Positions 1 to 6,707 of a stretch of DNA of 28,010 nucleotides are shown here, one piece after another. Every line of letters starts with the position of its first letter. Position 1 is the first letter of the stretch. The notes under the pieces are model-generated. The model had not been told where the DNA came from. It saw only the letters and a list, made by a program, of their open reading frames with translations, and did not search any database. A program made the translations under genes and the position numbers. This DNA comes from an uncultured Bacillota bacterium (GTDB taxonomy: Bacteria > Bacillota > Dehalobacteriia > UBA4068 > UBA4997), in NCBI GenBank assembly GCA_948907985.1, contig CAQWMM010000019.1, forward strand, positions 1 through 28,010, given 5' to 3'.

Positions 1-408
1 GGCCCGCCCCAGCCACAACACAACCTCCCGGCCGCTTTTGGTATAAACCACCCGTTTAGCGCCGCCGTCCCAGTCAAGCTGCGCGCCGATACTATCGCCC
101 AAAGCTCTTAGCGGAACCATCGTCCGCCCGCTGCTGCCCAGATAAGGCGCGGCATCCAGCGTAACTTTCTCTTCCCCCAACAGCAGATAATCCCGGCCAA
201 TCCACAGTTTAATTGAACGCACCTTGGCCAGTTGCTGGGCGGCCTGCTCCAGGCGCGTCTGCAAGGGGTCCGTTTTGCTGGCGATATACTGATCTACCCA
301 GCTTTTAGTAACCAGCGGATCATCAGCCGAGCCGGCCGCCGCCCCGCCGCAGAAAAGCAGCAGCAACGGCAGCAGGCAGAATAAAATTCTGATATTTCCG
401 AGCCTCAT
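1..408 (-). CDS. Secreted stalk-domain (copper amine oxidase N-like) protein, C-terminus outside window
   Basis: I translated this partial gene by hand; 136 codons lie in the window and it runs off the left edge. The ATG is preceded by GGAG five bases upstream and lies 15 bp after the mreB stop, so the two are probably co-transcribed. The first ~28 residues are a signal peptide (MRLGN, then a Leu-rich core, then an Ala/Gly-rich cleavage region). A short polar or coiled segment follows (~30-65). Residues ~66-136 resemble the copper amine oxidase N-terminal or stalk domain: LLLGEEKVTLDAAPYL, then GRTMVPLRALGDSIGA, then DWDGGAKRVVY. This domain is common in extracellular and cell-wall proteins of Clostridia and does not itself imply amine oxidase activity. 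The enzymatic or binding part, if any, is beyond the window. Confidence 0.8.
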   Translation of the reverse strand, partial: MRLGNIRILFCLLPLLLLFCGGAAAGSADDPLVTKSWVDQYIASKTDPLQTRLEQAAQQLAKVRSIKLWIGRDYLLLGEEKVTLDAAPYLGSSGRTMVPLRALGDSIGAQLDWDGGAKRVVYTKSGREVVLWLGRA

Positions 409-423
409 TTCATCAGCTCCCTT

Positions 424-1476
424 TTACAATGCTTTACGCGCCAAAATATTGCCGCCCTCCTGGCTGCGGTCCATAACCGCCAGCGACTTGCCGGTGCCAA
501 TAGCCACGCAGGCCACCGGGTCCTCCGCCAAATAAACGTGCAGCCCGGTAGATTCAGAAATCAGTCTGGGCAGGCCGTCCACCATCGAACCGCCGCCAGT
601 CAGCACCATGCCCCGGTCAACAATATCCCCCGCCAGTTCCGGCGGCGTATCCTCTAAAACTTTTTTAATGGCAAGAATAATCGTATCCAAAGTTTCACTG
701 ATCGCTTCGCGGCACTCCTCCGCCGAAAATTTAATGCTCTGCGGCAAACCCGACATCAAATCACGACCGCGCACCGTTACAAAATTATTGCGGTTTTTCT
801 CGGTGATATAGGCGGTGCCAATGCTTTTTTTTATATCCTCCGCGCAGGATTCGCCAATCAACAAATTATGCTCCCGGCGAATATAGCGGACAATAGCGTC
901 GTCAAATTTATCGCCGCCCACCCTAAGCGAAGTCTTGCTGACAATCCCGCCCAACGAGATCACCGCCACGTCAGTGGTACCACCGCCAATATCGCAAACC
1001 AGATTGCCGCTAGGCGTGTAAATATCCATGCCCGCGCCAATCGCCGCCGCCATCGGCTCCTCAATCAAATAGGCCTCACGCGCGCCAGAGGCCAACGCCG
1101 CCTGTTTAACGGCGCGCTCCTCCACATCGGTAACGCCGGACGGGATACAAACCATCACCCGAGGTTTCAAAATGCGGTTACGGCCGCAGGCCTGCTCCAA
1201 AAAATAGCGCAGCATCTGCTCGGTAACCTCATAATCGGCAATCACGCCCTCGCGCAGAGGGCGCACCGCCACAATACCCTCCGGCGTACGGCCCAGCATC
1301 TTCTTGGCGGCGGCGCCAATGGCGATAACCTCATGAGTCAGTTCGTTTAAGGCCACCACCGAAGGCTCGTTAAGCACAATACCCCGATTTTTTACATAAA
1401 TTAAAATACTGGCCGTTCCCAAATCGACGCCGATGCTGGTGCCAAAATCAAAAAAGAATCGTCTGAAAAATCCCAT
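424..1476 (-). CDS. mreB: MreB/Mbl-family actin-like cell-shape protein
   Basis: This is a bacterial actin that polymerises under the membrane and guides peptidoglycan elongation. I chose the ATG at 1476 (350 aa) because AGGAAGG sits just upstream and the protein then begins with the usual amphipathic membrane anchor (GFFRRFFF). A longer reading from 1536 adds an unlikely N-terminus. Phosphate 1 motif GVDLGTAS lies at residues 16-23, the connecting helix around EEPMAAAIGAG at 139-149, phosphate 2 CDIGGGTTD at 161-169 and the adenosine motif LTGGGS at 292-297. Length matches the family (335-350). It could be called Mbl; I cannot separate paralogues by eye. No mreC or mreD follows; the next gene is a secreted stalk-domain protein 15 bp away. 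Confidence 0.93.
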   Translation of the reverse strand: MGFFRRFFFDFGTSIGVDLGTASILIYVKNRGIVLNEPSVVALNELTHEVIAIGAAAKKMLGRTPEGIVAVRPLREGVIADYEVTEQMLRYFLEQACGRNRILKPRVMVCIPSGVTDVEERAVKQAALASGAREAYLIEEPMAAAIGAGMDIYTPSGNLVCDIGGGTTDVAVISLGGIVSKTSLRVGGDKFDDAIVRYIRREHNLLIGESCAEDIKKSIGTAYITEKNRNNFVTVRGRDLMSGLPQSIKFSAEECREAISETLDTIILAIKKVLEDTPPELAGDIVDRGMVLTGGGSMVDGLPRLISESTGLHVYLAEDPVACVAIGTGKSLAVMDRSQEGGNILARKAL

Positions 1477-1550
1477 TAATCCTTCCTCGTTTAATAGAAT
1501 AGCGCGCATAAAACCCGCGCCACAATTTAGGCACAATCCAACTGCTTAAT

Positions 1551-1578
1551 CTTATAATAATTCGATATCCTATGGCAA
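1551..1578 (-). promoter_or_regulatory. Sigma-A-type promoter for mreB
   Basis: On the minus strand TTGCCA (1578-1573) and TATAAG (1556-1551) are separated by 16 bp, and a leader of about 70 nt runs to the mreB ATG. The -35 abuts an inverted repeat at 1577-1601. Confidence 0.6.
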
Positions 1579-1601
1579 AATCCTGCTGACGGCAGGATTT
1601 T
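1577..1601. repeat. Perfect 10-bp inverted repeat between mreB and pgeF
   Basis: AAAATCCTGC and GCAGGATTTT flank a 5-nt spacer. It lies between two divergent genes and touches the -35 of the mreB promoter, so an operator fits better than a terminator; either is possible. The rest of the 1602-1675 gap shows a weaker TAGCAA/TTGCTA hairpin (1626-1645) and no clear pgeF promoter. Confidence 0.6.
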
Positions 1602-1675
1602 ACCCACATCAACAACGAATATTATTAGCAAGAATTTTTTTGCTATCTTAATTTTAGCCTAAGGAGTGTTTTCCT

Positions 1676-2491
1676 ATGCAGAATAATAATTTCATCAGTC
1701 ATGAAATTGACGGCGTAGTTTTTATGACCAGCGCCCTGTTAGACGCTCACGGCGTGAGGCACGCTTTTTCCACCCGCTTGGGCGGCGTCAGCCAGGGCGC
1801 GCAGGCCAGCCTGAATTTGGATCATAAAAAGGATTCGGCGGCCAACGTCCGCCAAAATCATCTGCGGCTGGCGCAGGCCGTGGGCTATCAGCCAGAGGCC
1901 GCCGTTTCCACCCACCAAATCCACAGCGACATTATCCGCATAGCCCAGCCGGCAGACGCCGGCCTGCACCTGGCCGGCCCCACGCCCTATGAATGCGACG
2001 CGCTGATCACCAACCAGCCCGGCCGGCCGCTGATTGCCTACGCCGCCGACTGCATACCCATTTTGCTGTGCGTCCCCGGGGAGGCCGTCGCCGCCATTCA
2101 CGCCGGCTGGCGCGGTACCCAAGCGGATATTGCCGCCAAAACGGTACGCCGTTTGCAGTCAGTTTGGCAGATTGAACCACAAAATTGTCTGGCGGCTATC
2201 GGCCCGGGTATCGGCCCCTGCTGCTTTTCCACCCATGCCGACGTTCCCGAGGCTATGCGCCAAGCCTTTGGCGAAGAGGCGATGCAGTTTATCCGGCCCG
2301 ATTCGGCCGAACCCGGCAAGTTTCTGGTAGATCTCAAGGCCATTAATGCCTGGCGTCTGCAACAAGCCGGCCTTTTGGCGGATAACATTGCCATATCTCC
2401 GGAATGTACCTGCTGCCTGCCGGATAAGTACTGGTCGCACCGTTTCACTAAAGGCGAGCGAGGCGGCCAGGCCGCTGTTATCAGCCTGTAA
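1676..2491 (+). CDS. pgeF: Peptidoglycan editing factor / purine nucleoside phosphorylase family (YfiH/YlmD, former laccase-domain protein)
   Basis: Full-length 271 aa with AAGGAG upstream of the ATG. The family (Cu-oxidase_4, formerly called multicopper polyphenol oxidase) includes PgeF, which removes misincorporated residues in muropeptides, and enzymes with adenosine or purine nucleoside phosphorylase and deaminase activity. The zinc-site residues are visible as His83 (STHQIHS), Cys126 (AADCIP) and His142 (HAGWRGT). Other family landmarks are HAFSTRLGGVS near 29-39, GPGIGPCCF in the second half, and the C-terminal CTCC...WSHRF segment. It is divergent from mreB and 104 bp upstream of the zeta-like module. 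In many Bacillota this gene sits near cell-division or shape genes, which fits this location. Confidence 0.9.
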   Translation: MQNNNFISHEIDGVVFMTSALLDAHGVRHAFSTRLGGVSQGAQASLNLDHKKDSAANVRQNHLRLAQAVGYQPEAAVSTHQIHSDIIRIAQPADAGLHLAGPTPYECDALITNQPGRPLIAYAADCIPILLCVPGEAVAAIHAGWRGTQADIAAKTVRRLQSVWQIEPQNCLAAIGPGIGPCCFSTHADVPEAMRQAFGEEAMQFIRPDSAEPGKFLVDLKAINAWRLQQAGLLADNIAISPECTCCLPDKYWSHRFTKGERGGQAAVISL

Positions 2492-2513
2492 ATTTATTTT
2501 TCACAAAAAGCAC

Positions 2514-2542
2514 TTGTTTTTTTCACCAAAATTTCATATAAT
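2514..2542 (+). promoter_or_regulatory. Sigma-A-type promoter for the zeta-like module
   Basis: TTGTTT (2514-2519) and consensus TATAAT (2537-2542) are 17 bp apart. The GGAGG for the first gene is at 2583-2587, so the module has its own transcript separate from pgeF. Confidence 0.7.
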
Positions 2543-2595
2543 ATATTTAGAAGTTGGGAAAAGATGACGAGTTATAGACAGCGGAGGTTATAGCA

Positions 2596-2844
2596 ATGGA
2601 AAAAAACAGTGTGGAGAATTTAAAGTTTTATGACGGCAACAAATATCAACCGCCCTTTGATCCGGAATTGGACGCCATTGACGGCGTAACCGACGAGGAA
2701 ATGACAAGACGTTTTAAAATGGCTATTCGCATGTCAATTTTAGCAAAAAAAATCAAACGGGTTCCTATTGCCCGCTATGACGAGGAAACTGACCGCGCTT
2801 ATTTGGAATATCCGGACGGACATAGAGAATATGCAAATTTCTAA
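2596..2844 (+). CDS. Small acidic protein, candidate antitoxin to the overlapping zeta-like kinase
   Basis: An 82-aa protein with a clear GGAGG eight bases before ATG. I do not recognise a named family. The N-terminal half is acidic (PELDAIDGVTDEEMTRRF). The centre is basic and helical (MSILAKKIKRVPIARYD), and the end reads YLEYPDGHREYANF. It has no signal peptide or membrane segment. Its last 14 bases overlap the start of the kinase gene in another reading frame, so the two are probably translationally coupled. Position, size and coupling suggest an antitoxin or dedicated partner; this is inference from context only. It does not look like the classical epsilon antitoxin of epsilon-zeta systems. 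Confidence 0.75.
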   Translation: MEKNSVENLKFYDGNKYQPPFDPELDAIDGVTDEEMTRRFKMAIRMSILAKKIKRVPIARYDEETDRAYLEYPDGHREYANF

Positions 2845-3424
2845 ACAACAAACCCCAGAGTCGACAGAAAGAAAACCTGAAGTGGTGATTTTCGCCGGGC
2901 CAAATGGTTCCGGCAAAAGCACTATTTATGAGTACGCCATAACCAAAGGTGTTTATATCAACGCTGATATAATCAAGGCCAGCACCCACTGCGACGACTT
3001 AACCGCCGCCCGGCAGGCCGAGGCCTTGCGCGAAGACGCTATGGCACACAAACAAGATTTTACCTTTGAAACAGTGCTCTCCACCCAGCGTAACCTTGAT
3101 TTGCTGCGCCGCGCCAAAGAGCAGGGTTATTTCGTGCGCGGTTATTTTGTGTTCACTCGCCATCCCAACGTGAATGTTTTACGCGTACACTCACGAGCAG
3201 AGGAGGGCGGCCATAATGTGCCAGTTGACAAAATTATGTCGCGTTACCAAAAAACCATGGCCAACCTGCCCCTTTTAATTAAACTGTGCGATATTTGCCA
3301 TGTTTACGATAACACGCAGGAACTATTCCGCATTTTCAAAAAGCGCAAGGAGGAAATATTCTTTTTTACCTCTCCAATCTGGCCGCAGGAAAAAATCCAG
3401 GCGCTGGTCTATCATAACGAATAA
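2831..3424 (+). CDS. Zeta-toxin-like P-loop kinase
   Basis: I place the start at the ATG at 2831 (197 aa), inside the end of the upstream gene; a longer reading from 2768 would run deep into that gene. Walker A GPNGSGKST is at residues 23-31. NADIIK follows at 44-49, with Asp46 in the position of the zeta catalytic base. TFETVLST at 78-85 contains a conserved Glu. The block RVHSRAEEGGHNVP at 118-131 is the Arg-rich substrate and phosphate region typical of this zeta/AAA_33 group. Known zeta toxins phosphorylate UDP-N-acetylglucosamine and block wall synthesis; this chromosomal relative may do so or act on another small molecule. The ribosome site before 2831 is weak, consistent with coupling to the upstream gene. 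A terminator follows at 3438. Confidence 0.85.
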   Translation: MQISKQQTPESTERKPEVVIFAGPNGSGKSTIYEYAITKGVYINADIIKASTHCDDLTAARQAEALREDAMAHKQDFTFETVLSTQRNLDLLRRAKEQGYFVRGYFVFTRHPNVNVLRVHSRAEEGGHNVPVDKIMSRYQKTMANLPLLIKLCDICHVYDNTQELFRIFKKRKEEIFFFTSPIWPQEKIQALVYHNE

Positions 3425-3437
3425 AATATTTTATCAG

Positions 3438-3466
3438 GCAAGGCTCATTTTGGGCCTTGCTTTTTG
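3438..3466 (+). terminator. Intrinsic terminator after the zeta-like module
   Basis: GCAAGGC (3438-3444) pairs with GCCTTGC (3454-3460) around a 9-nt loop and is followed by five T residues. Confidence 0.8.
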
Positions 3467-3485
3467 TTACACTGAAAATTTGTAT

Positions 3486-3523
3486 ACCAAAATGCGCCAG
3501 GCAAAAGCCCGGCGCATTTTGGT
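3486..3523. terminator. 13-bp hairpin between convergent genes, likely terminator for rplM-rpsI
   Basis: ACCAAAATGCGCC and GGCGCATTTTGGT form a perfect 13-bp stem with a 12-nt loop (which itself can fold GGC-AAAA-GCC). It lies 48 bp past the rpsI stop on the minus strand. The U-tract is poor on either strand, so it relies on a strong stem; it may act in both directions. Confidence 0.7.
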
Positions 3524-3570
3524 GTGGTATAAAAACAAATAGCGGATTATAAACTTTTCTAAGCCAAACT

Positions 3571-3963
3571 TTAACGTTTGGAGAACTGGCTGGCTTTTCT
3601 GGCTTTCTTCAAGCCGTATTTTCTTCTTTCCTTCATACGCGGATCACGAGTCAGGAAACCAGCTGTTTTCAAAGCCTTGCGCAGGTTCTCGTCTGCCTCA
3701 ACCAAAGCCTTGGCAATGCCATGACGCACCGCGCCGGCCTGACCGGTGGTGCCGCCGCCTTTAACGGTAGCGATAACGTCGTACTTGCCCAGGTTAGAAG
3801 TCAAAGCCAAAGGCTGTTCCACAATCATCTCCAGGGTTTTCTTGCCAAAGTATTCGCTCAAACCCCTTTTATTTACGGTAATATTGCCATTGCCAGGAGC
3901 CAGCCAAACACGAGCAATCGCGTTTTTTCTGCGGCCTGTGCCATAAAATCTGTTATCAGCCAT
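3571..3963 (-). CDS. rpsI: 30S ribosomal protein S9
   Basis: 130 aa from the ATG at 3963 (MADNRFYGTGRRKNAIARV), the normal family start; an upstream alternative would overlap rplM. Landmarks are GTGRRK at 8-13, the GGGTTGQAGAVRHGIAKAL block, and the basic C-terminal tail RKYGLKKARKASQFSKR. The final arginine of this tail reaches the P-site tRNA in the ribosome. AAAGGAG lies upstream within the 20-nt gap after rplM, with which it forms the usual two-gene transcript. It is the last gene of the minus-strand block before the convergent hairpin. Confidence 0.98.
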   Translation of the reverse strand: MADNRFYGTGRRKNAIARVWLAPGNGNITVNKRGLSEYFGKKTLEMIVEQPLALTSNLGKYDVIATVKGGGTTGQAGAVRHGIAKALVEADENLRKALKTAGFLTRDPRMKERRKYGLKKARKASQFSKR

Positions 3964-3983
3964 TATATCTGCACGCTCCTTTC

Positions 3984-4412
3984 TTAGAAATTCCAAACCT
4001 CAGGCTTTTGGGCCTGATGGATATGCTCTGCGCCGGCAAAAACTTTCAGTTTCTTAATCATTTTGCGGCCCAGGCGGTTCTTCGGGAGCATGCCGCGCAC
4101 CGCGGCCTCCATAGCGCGCTCCGGCTTCTCAGCCATCAGGCGGCTATAAGGGATCTCTTTCAATCCACCCGGATAACCGGAATGTTTATACATAATTTTC
4201 TGGTTCAATTTATTGCCAGTTAAAATAGCCTGGTCAGCATTGATAACAATTACAAAGTCGCCGGTATCAACATTAGGGGTAAAAATCGGCTTATGCTTGC
4301 CTCTCAGCAAACGTGCTGCTTCGGTAGCAACGCGGCCCAAAGGCTTGTTGGCAGCGTCAAGAACGAACCATTTGCGTTCAATCTCCTGCGCCTTTGCCAT
4401 AAAAGTACGCAT
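3984..4412 (-). CDS. rplM: 50S ribosomal protein L13
   Basis: 142 aa. I chose the ATG at 4412 (MRTFMAKAQEIERKW), nine bases after AGGAGG. A TTG six codons upstream lies inside the ribosome site and an intervening ATG is followed directly by a stop. Family blocks are IERKWFVLDA, LGRVATEAARLLRGKHKP, NVDTGDFVIVINA, YKHSGYPGG, and the C-terminal AEHIHQAQKPEVW. L13 is an early assembly protein of the large subunit. Its own consensus promoter and a structured leader precede it, so the pair can be transcribed apart from the upstream truA. Confidence 0.98.
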   Translation of the reverse strand: MRTFMAKAQEIERKWFVLDAANKPLGRVATEAARLLRGKHKPIFTPNVDTGDFVIVINADQAILTGNKLNQKIMYKHSGYPGGLKEIPYSRLMAEKPERAMEAAVRGMLPKNRLGRKMIKKLKVFAGAEHIHQAQKPEVWNF

Positions 4413-4452
4413 TACATTATTCCTCCTCAAAAACTGCTGTTAGATTTTTTTT

Positions 4453-4476
4453 GACACCAACGGGGCTGCAAGTGTC
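4453..4476 (-). promoter_or_regulatory. Hairpin in rplM mRNA leader, candidate L13 leader element
   Basis: The rplM transcript should begin near 4480. It contains GACAC and GTGTC arms around a loop of about 14 nt starting TTGCAGCCCC, before the ribosome site. Low-GC Gram-positives have an autoregulatory L13 leader at this position; I infer membership from location and shape, not from an alignment. Confidence 0.5.
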
Positions 4477-4486
4477 GCTCCTTAAA

Positions 4487-4515
4487 ATTATAGCGTTTTC
4501 TGCCCTGCTTGTCAA
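4487..4515 (-). promoter_or_regulatory. Perfect-consensus sigma-A promoter for rplM-rpsI
   Basis: On the minus strand TTGACA (4515-4510), 17 bp, TATAAT (4492-4487). Both hexamers match consensus exactly, as expected for a growth-rate-controlled ribosomal transcript. Confidence 0.9.
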
Positions 4516-4580
4516 GAATTTTTTTACTGTTTTTTACTTTTTTTCAGATAAATTTTAACAGACTATTAAGCGTAAGCGGT

Positions 4581-5384
4581 TTAATAATCAATCCGCCACA
4601 GATACAAACCCTGCGCCGGGGCCGCCGGGGCCAAAGGCTGCTCCGCCGGTTCCGCCAGCTGAGCGGCCAGCTGCTCCGGCTCCAGCTTTCCCCGGCCAAA
4701 CTTCACCAACGCGCCGGTCAGCAAGCGCACCATCTTATAAATAAAGCCATTGCCCGCCACCCGGAAACAGTACAAATTATCCACCGCCAGGCCGCGCAAA
4801 TGCACCGGGGCCGCCGCCGGTTCCACCCGGCCAAACTCCACCAAATGCAAACGGCGCACATAAGTTGTAACAACACTGCTGCGCCCAGAATAACCCGCAA
4901 AATTATGCTCGCCCAGCCAAAGCGCCGCCGCCTGCGCCATCTCCGCCAACCGCGGCAGGGCATAAGGGCAGAACCAGACGTAGCGGCAATCAAAAGCGCC
5001 GGGCTGCTTATCCAGCGTAAAAAAATAACGATACTCCTTGCCCTTAGCCGAAAAGCGGGCGTGGAAATCGTCCGCTGCCGGCTCGGCCCGCAAAACGCGC
5101 ACATCTCCCGGCAGGCGGTTGTTCAAGGCATAGGCCAGCCGCTCCGGCGGAATTAAAGGCCGACCATTATTTTGCGGTATAGCAAAGCTAGCCGTCTGCC
5201 CCGCCGCATGCACGCCGGAATCGGTTCGGCCCGCCCCCTGCACACTCACCGGCTGGTGCAGCAACCCGCGCAGAACCCGCTCCAGCTCGCCCTGCACACT
5301 GCGGTTATTCGCCCCCGGCAAGCTCTGGCGCTGCCAACCGACAAAATCAGTGCCATCATAGGCGATTGTCAATTTTATCTGCAT
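4581..5384 (-). CDS. truA: tRNA pseudouridine(38-40) synthase TruA
   Basis: 267 aa. TruA converts uridines 38-40 of the tRNA anticodon arm to pseudouridine. The start MQIKLTIAYDGTDFVGWQRQ is typical, and the catalytic aspartate is Asp55 in GAGRTDSGVHA. Further landmarks are ALNNRLPGDVRV, the FHARFSAKGKEYRY block, and the C-terminal FRVAGNGFIYKMVR segment. The ribosome site is weak (GGTG). It lies between the ecf genes and rplM-rpsI, the usual gene order in Bacillota, 46 bp downstream of a small membrane-anchored protein gene that is not usually here. Confidence 0.97.
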   Translation of the reverse strand: MQIKLTIAYDGTDFVGWQRQSLPGANNRSVQGELERVLRGLLHQPVSVQGAGRTDSGVHAAGQTASFAIPQNNGRPLIPPERLAYALNNRLPGDVRVLRAEPAADDFHARFSAKGKEYRYFFTLDKQPGAFDCRYVWFCPYALPRLAEMAQAAALWLGEHNFAGYSGRSSVVTTYVRRLHLVEFGRVEPAAAPVHLRGLAVDNLYCFRVAGNGFIYKMVRLLTGALVKFGRGKLEPEQLAAQLAEPAEQPLAPAAPAQGLYLWRIDY

Positions 5385-5430
5385 AATTCACCATTCATTA
5401 TTACAAAACCGGCGTTGTCATAAGCGATTG

Positions 5431-5847
5431 TTAACAATAACCATGGGTAAGATGTTCCCACTGTCCGCCGTCTTTGCGCCCCAAAATCCACTGCCAGTTT
5501 TCATAAGTGCTGTTCGGCTCCAAAGAACCGTCGCCGCCGGATGCGTCAACCTCAAAACTGGAAACCAGAATAATCACCTCGTCAACCTGATATTGCTGCT
5601 GCCATTCCGCAAAAGCCGCCGCCGCGTCATCACCAATGTAGGCAATTTCCTTTAATGTGCAACCGTCAAAATGTCTATCAAAATATTCGATCGCCGTATC
5701 AACTGCCGCGTTAATATCGTCTACCGTATAGATAGCAGACGGCACGTCGGCAACTGTTATCTGCGTCTTCTGCCCCAAACAAAAATACCCCGCCAGCGCC
5801 GCTATCGCCAGCAGCACAACTGCCAATCCCAACTTCTGTACTTTCAT
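5431..5847 (-). CDS. Small membrane-anchored or secreted protein of unknown function
   Basis: 138 aa from the ATG at 5847 (MKVQKLG), which places a hydrophobic segment at residues ~7-24 as an N-terminal anchor or signal. An upstream ATG at 5898 would overlap ecfT and bury this anchor. No lipobox is present. The mature part has an acidic helix (DDINAAVDTAIEYFDRHF) followed by GCTLKEIAYIGDD. Its C-terminal half includes VDEVIILVSSFEVDASGGDG and YENWQWILGRKDGGQWEHL. This layout recalls a recurrent extracytoplasmic hypothetical family of Clostridia, but I do not name a function. It is 38 bp after ecfT and 46 bp before truA on the same strand, hence probably co-transcribed. Confidence 0.8.
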   Translation of the reverse strand: MKVQKLGLAVVLLAIAALAGYFCLGQKTQITVADVPSAIYTVDDINAAVDTAIEYFDRHFDGCTLKEIAYIGDDAAAAFAEWQQQYQVDEVIILVSSFEVDASGGDGSLEPNSTYENWQWILGRKDGGQWEHLTHGYC

Positions 5848-5885
5848 TTTCCACAACACCCCGTTTGTATTCCAAATCAAATACC

Positions 5886-6707
5886 TCAATCCAACCAATG
5901 GCTGACAAACAAAAGGGCCACAAAGACCAGCACCACAGCCAGTGCCAGCGTGTCCGAACCACGCCAGACCAGTTCGCGCAGGCTGACGCGCCCCTCGCCG
6001 CCGGTATAAGCCCTGGCCTCCATCGCAATCGCCAAATCGTCGGCGCGCTTCAGGGCGTTATAAAGCAGCGGCACAATCACCGCGATAATACTGTTCAGCC
6101 GCCTCTTCAGGCTGCCGCTGCTAAAATCGCCGCCCCGGCTACGCTGCGCCTTAACAATTTTGTCGGCCTCCTCCAGCAGCACGGGAATAAAGCGCAGGGC
6201 AATCGTCATCATCATGGCGAACTCATGCACCGGCGCGCCAAAACGCTGCAACGGCTTCAGCAGGCTTTCCAGCGCGTCGGCCAGTTCAATCGGCGTGGTG
6301 GTAAAGGTCAACAAACCGGAAAAGGACACCAGCGCCACCAACCGCAACAACATCAGGCCGCTGCGTTCCAGCCCCTCCATGGTTAGATGCAGCGGCCCGT
6401 ATTCCCAAAGCAGCTGCTCGCCGGGAGTAAAAAACATATTGATAGCCGAGGTAAAAACCAACAGCACCACCAGCCCGCGCACACTGCGCAGGGCCTTGCC
6501 GGCGGGTATTCGGGCCAGCGCCAGCATGGCAAAGCCGAACAGATACGCGCAGGCGAATACCCAAAATTTGTTCACCATAAAAATACCGATCATAAAGAAC
6601 AGCATGGCCAGAATTTTAGCGCGAGGATCCAATCGGTGAACTAAGGAATCAACCGGGTAGTAGGAGCCAAAGCGAATCCCGTTTTTTTTAGCGCCCAAGG
6701 TTATCAC
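5886..6707 (-). CDS. ecfT: Energy-coupling factor transporter transmembrane protein EcfT
   Basis: 273 aa from a GTG at 6707. The start is uncertain: a TTG three codons in is better spaced from the GGCGG upstream. EcfT is the membrane scaffold that couples the two ATPases to interchangeable substrate-binding S components. Hydrophobic helices cover ~30-75, ~85-110 and ~120-140, plus one at the C-terminus. The two Ala-Arg-type coupling motifs are visible as AQRSRGGDF near 187-195 and AMEARAYTGGEGR near 230-242. It overlaps the ecfA2 end by 20 bp, indicating coupled translation. No S component is encoded in the window, so this is the shared (group II) module. Confidence 0.95.
   Translation of the reverse strand: MITLGAKKNGIRFGSYYPVDSLVHRLDPRAKILAMLFFMIGIFMVNKFWVFACAYLFGFAMLALARIPAGKALRSVRGLVVLLVFTSAINMFFTPGEQLLWEYGPLHLTMEGLERSGLMLLRLVALVSFSGLLTFTTTPIELADALESLLKPLQRFGAPVHEFAMMMTIALRFIPVLLEEADKIVKAQRSRGGDFSSGSLKRRLNSIIAVIVPLLYNALKRADDLAIAMEARAYTGGEGRVSLRELVWRGSDTLALAVVLVFVALLFVSHWLD

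Noticed and set aside
2768..2830. Earlier ATG at 2768 for the zeta-like kinase
   Set aside because: It would overlap most of the C-terminal third of the upstream gene and add residues with no family resemblance; the P-loop is normally close to the N-terminus.
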